A DNA stretch of 64,000 nucleotides from assembly GCF_029338555.1 (NCBI RefSeq), contig NZ_CP119989.1:62001-126000 (forward strand). Direction: 5' to 3'. The stretch is from Halobaculum marinum. GTDB lineage: Archaea > Halobacteriota > Halobacteria > Halobacteriales > Haloferacaceae. Under the pieces are notes generated by a model. That model was not told the DNA's origin, ran no database searches, and saw nothing but the letters and a program-made list of their open reading frames with translations. Numbering within the stretch: position 1 is the first letter of the stretch; every line of letters begins with the position of its first letter. Both the position numbers and the translations under genes were made by a program. Below are positions 1 through 7,322 of the stretch, piece by piece.

Positions 1-910
1 CCTTGGTGATCATGTAGAGCACGTCCTCGATCACGGTGACGAGTTCGGGGAGTTGCCGGACCACGAGGTAGGTGATGCCGACGAGCGCGACGACCGCGAG
101 CACCTGCGAGATGACGCGGTCGGAGAGGAAAAACGACACCATGTACGGGTCCGAGGAGCCGAACAGCAGCAGCACCTCGTCGACGAACACCTGGAGGTAC
201 TGGTTGCCGAAGGTGATGCCGATGAACGTCGTGCGCAGGACGTTCAACAGCCAGATGATCGGGATAGACACCGCGAGCGCGCGGAGTTTGCGCCCCAGCG
301 GCGCCCGGACGGCGGCGATGAGGCCGACGAAGATGGCCATGCTCCCGAGGCCGGTGCACGCGAGGACGATTTCGAACAGGAGGCCGTGCCCCTCCGGCGT
401 CGTGAACAAGTACGCGTTGTCGTAGCCGAGGATCGGACCGGCGACGCGCTCCGGCTGATACCCGAACTGCGCCATGAGCCAGCCGGTCTGCTCGGTGACG
501 ATCATGATGAGGCCGTGCTTGAGCGGCTCGACCGTCTCGAACGGGAAGTAGACGACGCCCATCGCCGCCACCGCTCGCGAGAGGACGTGCAGCGAGTCGC
601 GGCCGTTCCACAGGAGCCAGCCGGCGTACAAACACGCCGGTACCGCGGCCAGCGAGAGGATGCCCTCGACGTAGCTCTGTTGGGTGAACGCGAAGTGCGG
701 GAACAGGAGGAGCCAGAACACCGCGAACAGGCCCCACCCGCCGGTCGCGAGCGCGCGCTCGGGGGCGACCGCGAGGCCGTCGAGGCGGCGACGAAGCGGC
801 GCCAGCGGGCCGGTTCCCGCGCGGCCGCGACGGAGGGCGTCGACGGCGGCCGACGAGAGGAACGTCGCGATCACCACCCACCCGAGCAGGTCGGTGAAGG
901 GACTCGCCAT
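1..910 (-). CDS. artA: Archaeosortase A, 3' end cut by window edge
   Basis: Membrane cysteine protease/transpeptidase that processes surface proteins carrying a C-terminal PGF-CTERM signal and links them to membrane lipid. 303 codons are visible from the ATG at 910; the last few run off the left edge. The translation has about eight hydrophobic segments. The catalytic motif ACTGLGS puts Cys185 in a membrane segment, followed by Arg226 (in LRTTFIG) and Arg265 (in SDRV). The Cys-Arg-Arg spacing of 41 and 39 residues equals that of the experimentally defined triad of Haloferax volcanii ArtA (C173, R214, R253, from memory). A TATA-like GGGCTTTACC lies at 934-943, so it probably has its own promoter. 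It lies 162 nt downstream of, and on the same strand as, an S-layer gene with the matching sorting signal. Confidence 0.95.
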   Translation of the reverse strand, partial: MASPFTDLLGWVVIATFLSSAAVDALRRGRAGTGPLAPLRRRLDGLAVAPERALATGGWGLFAVFWLLLFPHFAFTQQSYVEGILSLAAVPACLYAGWLLWNGRDSLHVLSRAVAAMGVVYFPFETVEPLKHGLIMIVTEQTGWLMAQFGYQPERVAGPILGYDNAYLFTTPEGHGLLFEIVLACTGLGSMAIFVGLIAAVRAPLGRKLRALAVSIPIIWLLNVLRTTFIGITFGNQYLQVFVDEVLLLFGSSDPYMVSFFLSDRVISQVLAVVALVGITYLVVRQLPELVTVIEDVLYMITK

Positions 911-1012
911 TCACTCTGAGAACGGCGCTGGCGGGTAAAGCCCTTGTCGTTCAGTGTATCGGTCACGCATCGCCAACGCGCGACGGCGCCGTCGCTCGTC
1001 GGTGTGGCGCGT

Positions 1013-1059
1013 CGAAAGAAAGTCCGCGTGAAGCGGAAACGACCGGGTTACGCCCGGTC
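1013..1059 (-). terminator. Two hairpins plus T-rich run after the S-layer gene
   Basis: Reading the minus strand from the S-layer stop codon (1073), a 7-bp stem (GACCGGG/CCCGGTC, 1041-1059) starts 14 nt downstream. A second 5-bp stem (1023-1037) follows, then a T-rich run TTTCTTTC (about 1013-1021). The arrangement fits a strong transcription terminator protecting artA from S-layer readthrough. Termination is inferred; the dyads and T-run are seen directly. Confidence 0.6.
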
Positions 1060-1072
1060 AGTCGTGGTTCGC

Positions 1073-3664
1073 TTAGTTGTCGCGGCGGACTGCCAGCAGC
1101 GCAGCGCCGATGAGGGCGATGACTGCGAGGACAGCGCCGAAGCCGGGCGTCGACGTCGAGGTCGGCTCGGCCGTGGTGGCCGGCGGCTCGGACGTCTGGG
1201 CCTCAGTCGTCTGAGCCTCAGTCGTCTGAGCCTCAGTCGTGGTGGCCTCCGTCGTGGAAGCCTCCGTCGTGGCGGCCTCCGTCGTGGCGGCCTCCGTCGT
1301 AGCGGCAGCGCCGACGACCTCGCCGTCAGCGGAGGCGACCTGCGTGCCACCCTTGCGGACGGTCACCGAGAACTCGTCGCCCTCGGCCTGATCCGAGAAG
1401 TCGAACGAAGCGTTGTAGGTGCCGTCAGCCTGGACGGTCACCGTCTGCGTGTTGAAGAACCGCGGCTGGGTCTCGCCCGTGGAGCGGACGCGGACCGTCA
1501 GCTCGGTACCGGGCGCAGAGTTAGCCTCGCCGGTGATCATCTGGTCGGCAGCGGCCTCGACCTGAACCGGGTCGTTGTCGAGGGTGATGTCCTCGGACTC
1601 GACCTCGAAGGTCGCGTTGACGGACTGCTCGTCATCCTCCTCGGAGGAGCCGAGCAGACGGTCGTCGGCGACCGTGAAGGTCGCCTCGAACTCGTCACCG
1701 TCAGCCAGGTCGACCTGGTTGCCGTTGCGCGAGACGTTGAGCGCGCTGTCGCCGGTGTCGACCGCGATGTAGTAGGCACCGTCGCCCTCGACGAGGGTGA
1801 CAGCGCTACCCGAGTCGGTCACGTTGATGACCTTGGGGTCGCGGTTCTGGACCGGATTCGTCTGCTCGACGGTAACCTCGAGCGCACCGCTCTGGAGCGC
1901 GTTGGTGAGGCTACCCTCGGAGTCGACGACACCCGTCAGGCCGGTCGCGGTGACCTGGTGGATGACGTAGTCACCCGAGGTGATGGTGTCGTCCTGCGTC
2001 ACGAGGCCGTCCTCGATGAGCGAGGCGATGTCGGACTCCTCGACACCGTCTTCCTCGTCAGCGTCCAGCTCGGCCGCGCCGGGCGCGGTCCAGAGCTGCA
2101 TGCTGTCCGTGGAGCGCTCGGCGATGAACAGCGTGCCGAGGTCCTGCGGCGATTCGGTCGTCGTGGAGACAGAGCTGGACGTACTGACGGAGATCGTGTA
2201 CTCGCCCTGCGCGAGCATCGCGGTCACGTCAGTCTGGTTGTCCGTGCTGTCGAAGGTGACGTCGTCCTCACCAGCGGCGGAAACGACCGTACCGAGGGAG
2301 TCGCTCCCAGCCGTGTAGGTGTTGAACTCGACGGTGACTTCGCCGTCATCGTCGGTGTCGGTGAACGAGATGTTCGCCTGGTACCCGTCGTCGTCGAGGG
2401 TACCGATGACGAGCGTACCGCTGCCGCCGGCCGCGGCACCGCTCAGCGAGATGTTGATCTCAGCGACGTCGCCCTGCGGGACCTCGACGTTCGGGTTACC
2501 GAACTCGGCCTCGCCGGCGCCGATGTCGTTGACATCGATGCTCGCGCTGGACTCTGCCGTCGTGTCCGTGACGTCGAGCGTGAAGTTGTAGCTACCGCCG
2601 TCGATGTCCGAGAAGTTCGCCTCGGACGTCTCCTCACCGTTGTCGACGGTGATCTGGATACCGTCGTCGTCGTCCGTCTCGTCGTCGCCGTCAACGTCGA
2701 CGTCCGTGCCGTCGAAGTTGTCGTCGAAGATGTCGACGAGTTCGTCGTCCGAGAGGTCGTCAGAGGTGACGTACACGTCGAACGTCTCCTGACGGTTGCT
2801 CGACTCGACGGTGAAGTCGACACCGGTCGTACCGGCGTTGTCGACGGAGTCACTGTCGAACGACGCGTCGAAGGCCATGTTGCGGACGGTGAACGTGATG
2901 TCCGCGCTGCCCGGGTTCGAACCGTCGTTCGAGATGAAGTAGGTCGTACCCGTCTCGAGGCCCGACGTGCTGGCGTTGACCCAGCCGTTGTTGGCGTTCA
3001 GCGAGCGAACGGGCGAGCCCGTCGAACTGTCGACACGCTCGTACAGGAAGTACCCGCCGTCGCTGTAGGTGTTACCGCTGGTGTCCGCATTGGCAGCGTC
3101 GTAGGACGCAGTCTGACCCTGGAAGACCAGGCCACCGTCCGTGAAGGTGGTGTCGTTGTTACCGTCGTCCGCCACGATGTCGAACGTCGGCGTCAGGGCA
3201 GAAGCGTCATTGGAACCACCGGCATCGTCGATGGTGACGGTGACACCGCTGGTTTCACTGACATCCGAGAGGTCGTGGGTGACCTCAACCTCAATGTCAC
3301 CAGCGTCGCTAGCCGCAGACCCATTCACATCAAGCGTGATGCGCGTGGAGTTGACAACGGTCACGTTGTCCGCAGTGATGTTGCCTGTTGTGTCGGTTAC
3401 ACTGGTGATGGTAGCGTCAGTGACGTTACCAGTTTCGTAGTCAATCGTAATCTCTTCGTCCTGCGCGTCTGCCGTAGTCACACTAAATGTGACCGTCTGC
3501 GTGGCACTCGCATTGCCCCGGTCGACATCGGTAACCGATGCACCGGACATGGAGTCCACGTCCGCGGCAGCCGACCCTGTGAACGCGACGGTGCCCGCGA
3601 AAACGGAGAACACCATCAGCGCCGCCAGGATCAGGGCGCGGATCTTGTCGTTATAGTCTGTCAT
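1073..3664 (-). CDS. S-layer (major cell surface) glycoprotein with PGF-CTERM
   Basis: 863-residue secreted structural protein of the cell envelope. The start at 3664 is chosen because it gives the haloarchaeal surface-glycoprotein signal peptide (MTDYNDKIRALILAALMVFS, cleavage expected near residue 34, GSAAA|D). The upstream in-frame start at 3712 would only add a basic, Cys-containing stub. The acidic ectodomain carries about 17 N-X-S/T sequons. Near the C-terminus is a Thr/Glu/Ala-rich linker of TTEA units, the usual O-glycosylated stalk. Then come PGF (in STPGFGAV), one hydrophobic helix and a short basic tail (RRDN), the full archaeosortase A recognition signature. Expected fate: Sec export, glycosylation, removal of the tail and lipid attachment. 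A long leader and a strong terminator flank it. Confidence 0.97.
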   Translation of the reverse strand: MTDYNDKIRALILAALMVFSVFAGTVAFTGSAAADVDSMSGASVTDVDRGNASATQTVTFSVTTADAQDEEITIDYETGNVTDATITSVTDTTGNITADNVTVVNSTRITLDVNGSAASDAGDIEVEVTHDLSDVSETSGVTVTIDDAGGSNDASALTPTFDIVADDGNNDTTFTDGGLVFQGQTASYDAANADTSGNTYSDGGYFLYERVDSSTGSPVRSLNANNGWVNASTSGLETGTTYFISNDGSNPGSADITFTVRNMAFDASFDSDSVDNAGTTGVDFTVESSNRQETFDVYVTSDDLSDDELVDIFDDNFDGTDVDVDGDDETDDDDGIQITVDNGEETSEANFSDIDGGSYNFTLDVTDTTAESSASIDVNDIGAGEAEFGNPNVEVPQGDVAEINISLSGAAAGGSGTLVIGTLDDDGYQANISFTDTDDDGEVTVEFNTYTAGSDSLGTVVSAAGEDDVTFDSTDNQTDVTAMLAQGEYTISVSTSSSVSTTTESPQDLGTLFIAERSTDSMQLWTAPGAAELDADEEDGVEESDIASLIEDGLVTQDDTITSGDYVIHQVTATGLTGVVDSEGSLTNALQSGALEVTVEQTNPVQNRDPKVINVTDSGSAVTLVEGDGAYYIAVDTGDSALNVSRNGNQVDLADGDEFEATFTVADDRLLGSSEEDDEQSVNATFEVESEDITLDNDPVQVEAAADQMITGEANSAPGTELTVRVRSTGETQPRFFNTQTVTVQADGTYNASFDFSDQAEGDEFSVTVRKGGTQVASADGEVVGAAATTEAATTEAATTEASTTEATTTEAQTTEAQTTEAQTSEPPATTAEPTSTSTPGFGAVLAVIALIGAALLAVRRDN
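1201..1305 (-). repeat. Seven 15-bp tandem repeats coding TTEA units
   Basis: Seven consecutive 15-bp units begin at 1201, 1216, 1231, 1246, 1261, 1276 and 1291. On the plus strand each starts CCTC(A/C)GTCGT. Units 1-2 are identical, as are units 5-6. They encode the Thr-rich TTEA-x stalk of the S-layer protein, so slippage could change stalk length without breaking the frame. Confidence 0.9.
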
Positions 3665-3804
3665 GGTTTGATCTGAGTCGCACTGCAAGCGGCGGCAACA
3701 CCGTTCGCCCAAGCCTGCTCCAGAGCGCCCGCGAGGCGGACTTGGCGAGGGATACTAACTGCTGTCACCATGGGTAGGGGTACAACGGGTACCAACACGG
3801 GTTC

Positions 3805-3811
3805 TTATAAA
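3805..3811 (-). promoter_or_regulatory. TATA box of the S-layer gene (long leader)
   Basis: Minus-strand TTTATAA. With the usual spacing of about 25 nt, transcription would start near 3780, giving a 5' leader of roughly 115 nt before the ATG at 3664. S-layer genes of haloarchaea are known for leadered transcripts, unlike most genes here, whose TATA-like boxes sit 25-35 nt from the start codon. Confidence 0.6.
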
Positions 3812-3910
3812 TGTCTTGTGGTAAAGCGTCAGCCGTGATAACGCTTCACGCACCCGATTTCGGGGGGTACGAGCCCGGTCATCGATTTCGAGAATAAGTA
3901 CTTTGTGGAG

Positions 3911-3934
3911 CGACCACGGGTGTCGCCGTGGTCG
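3911..3934. other. Perfect 9-bp hairpin in the S-layer upstream region
   Basis: CGACCACGG (3911-3919), 6-nt loop, CCGTGGTCG (3926-3934). It lies about 100 bp upstream of the S-layer TATA box and about 85 nt downstream of the small zinc-ribbon gene stop (4018). It could end that transcript or act on the S-layer promoter. Between it and 4017 I see only GC-rich sequence with no convincing gene. Confidence 0.5.
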
Positions 3935-4017
3935 AACCGGCGCGAATCGCTGGCGCGCGGCGGTGCGGCGGTGCGGCGCGGGTCACAGTCGCCCGCGACG
4001 ACGAGTGGCGGCGGGCG

Positions 4018-4149
4018 TTACAGCGAGTAGTGGACGATCTGCCGTCCGCACATCGGACAGCCTCGCACGCGCGCGGTCACGGTGAGTCCACAGTGCCGGC
4101 ACTCGTAGTGGTCGATCTCCTCCCCCCCAGGTGAGACGGTCGTATTCAT
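4018..4149 (-). CDS. Small zinc-ribbon protein (43 aa)
   Basis: Directly translated: ATG at 4149, TAA at 4018-4020. It has two CxxC knuckles, CRHC (residues 17-20) and CPMC (31-34, within GCPMCGR), enough to bind one zinc ion. Haloarchaea encode many such two-CxxC micro-proteins, and several influence growth, biofilm or swarming in Haloferax. The partner is unknown. It lies upstream of the S-layer gene on the same strand. The shape is convincing; the specific role is not known. Confidence 0.75.
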   Translation of the reverse strand: MNTTVSPGGEEIDHYECRHCGLTVTARVRGCPMCGRQIVHYSL

Positions 4150-4316
4150 TCCCATCGTGGACACAGAATACGCCCCACATAAGTCCCACTGACGGTTTCG
4201 AACTGTTCCAGTCGCTGTCCGGATCGGTGCAACGGACGAAACGGTCGCCGCAGCGAGGGATCAGACGATTGCAGGCGGTTCCTGTATGTCGCCGAGAACG
4301 AGGTGGTCGGCGGGGG

Positions 4317-5069
4317 TTACCGCTCGATCAGTTCGATCTCGTGACCGTCGGGGTCCTTCGTGAACGCGTAGTGGTGGTCGCACGACTCGGGGTCGCGGTA
4401 GTCCGCGGACTCGCGGGTCAGCATATCGTCCCACGCGTCGTCGAGGTCGTCCACGCGCACACAGAGGTGTCCCCACGCGTCGCCCATGTCGTAGGTCCGC
4501 CCGTCGTAGTTGTACGTGAGTTCGACCGCCATCTCCTCGTCGGCGGCGCCCTCGGGCTTCATGAAGTAGTTCGCGAAGGAGTCGGCCTCCCACCGGCCGG
4601 TGTGCTCGTACTCGAAGGTGCGCGTCCAGTAGCCGAGCGCCTCGGTGGCGTCCTCGACGCGGATCATCGTGTGGTCGATGGACCAGCGCGCGCCGTGGTC
4701 GCGCTCGACGATCTCGATCTCGTGGCCGTCGGGGTCCTTGACGAACGCGTAGCCGGGGTTCTCCTCGGGCGGGCGGTAGTCCTCGACGCCCTCGTCCATC
4801 AGTTCGTAGTAGGCTTCTTCGACGTCCTCGACGCGGACGGCGATGTGGCCCCACGCGTCGCCCATCTCGTACTCGTGATCGCCGTGGTTGTAGGTGAGTT
4901 CGAGGATGGCGCCGTCCTCGTGCATGTCCTCCGGGCCGAGGAAGTAGTTCGTGAAGTCGCCGCCGTCCATCTCGCCTTTGATCTCGTAGTCGAGATGCTC
5001 GGTGTACCAGTCGAGCGACTCCTCCTCGTCCTCGATCCGCATCATCACGTGGTCGAGCGTGTACGCCAT
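4317..5069 (-). CDS. Tandem two-domain glyoxalase (VOC superfamily)
   Basis: 250 residues made of two vicinal-oxygen-chelate domains (about 1-125 and 128-250), each the size of a whole bacterial GloA. Each keeps the four positions typical of glyoxalase I metal binding: domain 1 DHVMMR, LELTYN, WGHIAV, IEIVER; domain 2 DHTMIR, VELTYN, WGHLCV, IELIER. The closest functional idea is lactoylglutathione-lyase-type detoxification of methylglyoxal, but haloarchaea lack glutathione (gamma-glutamylcysteine is their known thiol), so the natural cosubstrate is unclear. Start MAYTLDH at 5069 preferred over 5120 because the domain begins there. Confidence 0.88.
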   Translation of the reverse strand: MAYTLDHVMMRIEDEEESLDWYTEHLDYEIKGEMDGGDFTNYFLGPEDMHEDGAILELTYNHGDHEYEMGDAWGHIAVRVEDVEEAYYELMDEGVEDYRPPEENPGYAFVKDPDGHEIEIVERDHGARWSIDHTMIRVEDATEALGYWTRTFEYEHTGRWEADSFANYFMKPEGAADEEMAVELTYNYDGRTYDMGDAWGHLCVRVDDLDDAWDDMLTRESADYRDPESCDHHYAFTKDPDGHEIELIER

Positions 5070-5144
5070 ACGTGTGACAACTCCCGCGGCGTCGAAAAGG
5101 GTACCGAACGGGGAACCCACGCGGGGCGACGGCGCCGACCCGCG

Positions 5145-6227
5145 TCAGAACCGCTTCTTGCGTTTCTCGGGGACGTACCCCGGGTCGACCTGGGCCATGA
5201 CGTCCGCGGCGGTGTCGTGGGTGAACGTCGGTTCTTCGTTCAACGAGAAGGTGTCCGCGCGCGTGCCCGTCTCCCAGCGGAGCGCGGCGCCGGCGACGCC
5301 GCCGGAAAAGGGCGTGAGCGACGAGCCGAACTCCGCGGCCAGCGCCTCGAGGAACTCCCCGCGGGTCGCCGCTCGCTCGTCGGCGTACTGCGGTTCGGCC
5401 TTGTTACGCGCGACGGTCGCGAACCGCCGGTCCGTCTCGCCGTGGCGGACGTGCCAGAGGTGGCTCGCGTAGCGGTAGCGGAGTCGGGCGGAGTCGCGCA
5501 GCGCGAGCGTCAGCGCCTCGTCGAGCGAGTGGCCCGACTCCTCGGCGGGCAGGTAGTCGAGGAACAGCACGTCCCGGTTGATCCGCTTGAGGGCGCCGGT
5601 GTCGAGGAGGTCCAGACACAACACGCCGTCGCCGTCGCGGACGCGCATCGTCGGGTGGTCGCCGCTCGTGTCGACGACGCCGGTGCGCGGGCCGACGGCG
5701 AGGCGGTAGGCCGCCCGCAGCGCGAACAGGTGGAACCACTCGGTTCGACCGCCGGGGGCGGCGTCGCCGGAGAGCGGCGCGGCGAACGCCTCACTGTCGA
5801 CGACGCGGGTCGGCGACGCGTCGGCGGCAGGTGCGAGCGTGGCGTCCTCGCCGTCGGTGTCGCAGTCGGCACCGCGGTACTCGCGGGTCCGGATGGCGTC
5901 GGCGAGCACCGGCACGATGTCGACGGCCATCGGGACGCCCAGCAGCGGGCGCACCCCTTTGTGGGTGACGACGTACACGTCGGTGGTCGCGAACGGGACG
6001 AGGTTCTCCCCCAACTCGGCGAGCCGGCACTGCATCTCGGGGCCGCCGGCGATGTCGAACCAGTGCGGGGCGGTGACGGGGCCGTCGAAGTGCGTCCGAC
6101 GGACGTACTCGTCCATCCGGTCGACGAACCGGTCGGGAGAGTCGACGTCGACGCGGTACACCTTGTACGACCGCTCGCCGGCACCGCGTCGGGTCTGTTG
6201 GAAACACACGAGCGCGTCGGAGTCCAT
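5145..6227 (-). CDS. Haloarchaeal protein of unknown function
   Basis: About 360 residues from ATG 6227 (MDSDALVCFQ). In-frame sequence further upstream (to 6623) is Arg-rich and antisense to the next gene, so it is not coding. I do not recognise a family. Visible features are a mixed alpha/beta composition, the segments VYVVTHKGVRPLLGVPM and YASHLWHVRHGETDRRF, no signal peptide or membrane helix, and a strongly basic C-terminus (PEKRKKRF) unusual for this proteome. Divergent from the membrane gene at 6342. The basic tail could contact nucleic acid; that is inference only. Confidence 0.7.
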   Translation of the reverse strand: MDSDALVCFQQTRRGAGERSYKVYRVDVDSPDRFVDRMDEYVRRTHFDGPVTAPHWFDIAGGPEMQCRLAELGENLVPFATTDVYVVTHKGVRPLLGVPMAVDIVPVLADAIRTREYRGADCDTDGEDATLAPAADASPTRVVDSEAFAAPLSGDAAPGGRTEWFHLFALRAAYRLAVGPRTGVVDTSGDHPTMRVRDGDGVLCLDLLDTGALKRINRDVLFLDYLPAEESGHSLDEALTLALRDSARLRYRYASHLWHVRHGETDRRFATVARNKAEPQYADERAATRGEFLEALAAEFGSSLTPFSGGVAGAALRWETGTRADTFSLNEEPTFTHDTAADVMAQVDPGYVPEKRKKRF

Positions 6228-6341
6228 TCGATCGGAGGGAGCCGTCGCGTCGGTGATAACGCTTCGGCACCGAACATCACGAGTGATTCTCACGGGCGCG
6301 CGGGCGGGGGATTTTGAGGGACGAGCCCGTCGTCGTCTGTC

Positions 6342-6845
6342 GTGTACTCCAGACATCACGCCGCGTTCTCGGCGGTCGTCGCCGCTGGACTCGTCGCCAC
6401 GCTCCCGCTCGGAGACACGCTCCCCGTCGCGGCGGGGTGGTGGGCCGCCCTGACGGCGGCCGGCGTCCTCATCGACCTCGACCACTTCGTGATGGCGCGA
6501 CTGGTCCGCGGCGACTGGGCGAACGCCAGACGAGCGCTCGCGAACCCCCGCGCCGCCGTCCTCGATCAGTCGGCGCTGTTCGACCCCGGCGACCTGTGGC
6601 CCCTCCAGCGCCTCCTCAGCCACGCGGTCATCGTCCCGGTCGCGGTGCTAGCAGCGTGGTGGGCCGGCGGCGTCTCGGGACCGGGCGTGACGCCAGCCGC
6701 CGCGGCGCTGGCGATGGCGGTGGTCCTCTACGTCCACGTGCTCACCGACCTGATATGGGACGTGTGGCGACAGGAGGGATACCACGAGAACGTCCGGCGA
6801 GTCGCCCGCGAGAGCGGTGCGAACGACCCCGGGACGGCCGAGTGA
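6342..6845 (+). CDS. Membrane protein, YdjM-like putative metal-dependent hydrolase
   Basis: 167 residues from a GTG start, with about four hydrophobic helices. It resembles the membrane-bound YdjM-type hydrolase family: an N-terminal HH pair (residues 5-6), IDLDH after helix 2, LSH at the next helix and HVLTDLIWD near the end. These His/Asp residues could make a metal site at the membrane. A second member of the same general type is at 47887-48393. Substrate unknown. Ends 11 nt from a convergent gene. Confidence 0.7.
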   Translation: MYSRHHAAFSAVVAAGLVATLPLGDTLPVAAGWWAALTAAGVLIDLDHFVMARLVRGDWANARRALANPRAAVLDQSALFDPGDLWPLQRLLSHAVIVPVAVLAAWWAGGVSGPGVTPAAAALAMAVVLYVHVLTDLIWDVWRQEGYHENVRRVARESGANDPGTAE

Positions 6846-6856
6846 CGCAGCCGGTG

Positions 6857-7321
6857 TCAGCGTCGATCCGGTGGTGCGTGCGTCCAGGCCAGATACCGCC
6901 ACGCCGCGACCGCCCACAGCGCGAGCGTCCCGACCGGATAGCCCGTCCGGAGCGGTTGCAGGCCGAACGAGAGAGCGACAGATGCGTTGACGGCACCCGC
7001 CAGCACCAGCAGGCCGGCGGTGACACGCGGGTCCTCGCGGTCGACAAGCGCGAGTGCAGCCGACCCCACGGCGAGGAGCCAACACAGCGACGCCAGCGCC
7101 CACCGGTAGAGGAGCGGGTACCGAGACAGCCCGAAGTACGTGGGGAGGAGCCGCGGCGTGACGACGGGCGTCAGCGAGAGGCCACCCCACGCGAACCGGA
7201 AGAACGGGACGCTGCTGCTGGAGAACGTCTGGACTGACCACGGGACGAGCCCGCACACCAGCACCGCGGCGAGGACACGTCGCGGAGTCGCACGTGGGAG
7301 CCGGTCGACGGGGCTCGCCAC
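6857..7321 (-). CDS. Small integral membrane protein after the DRG GTPase
   Basis: 154 residues from GTG 7321, with four hydrophobic helices (about 15-33, 47-63, 74-92, 98-116) and a final amphipathic part. The start lies one base past the stop of the upstream GTPase gene (7323), so the two are probably cotranscribed. No catalytic motif was recognised. From memory, haloarchaea have a conserved small membrane family of this form, but I cannot assign it with certainty. Confidence 0.65.
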   Translation of the reverse strand: MASPVDRLPRATPRRVLAAVLVCGLVPWSVQTFSSSSVPFFRFAWGGLSLTPVVTPRLLPTYFGLSRYPLLYRWALASLCWLLAVGSAALALVDREDPRVTAGLLVLAGAVNASVALSFGLQPLRTGYPVGTLALWAVAAWRYLAWTHAPPDRR

Positions 7322-7322
7322 G

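Noticed and set aside
944-3676. 910-codon open frame on the plus strand
   Set aside because: It runs antisense to the S-layer gene. The translation is Arg/Val-rich and lacks the acidic composition of real haloarchaeal proteins, as expected of a GC-rich shadow frame.
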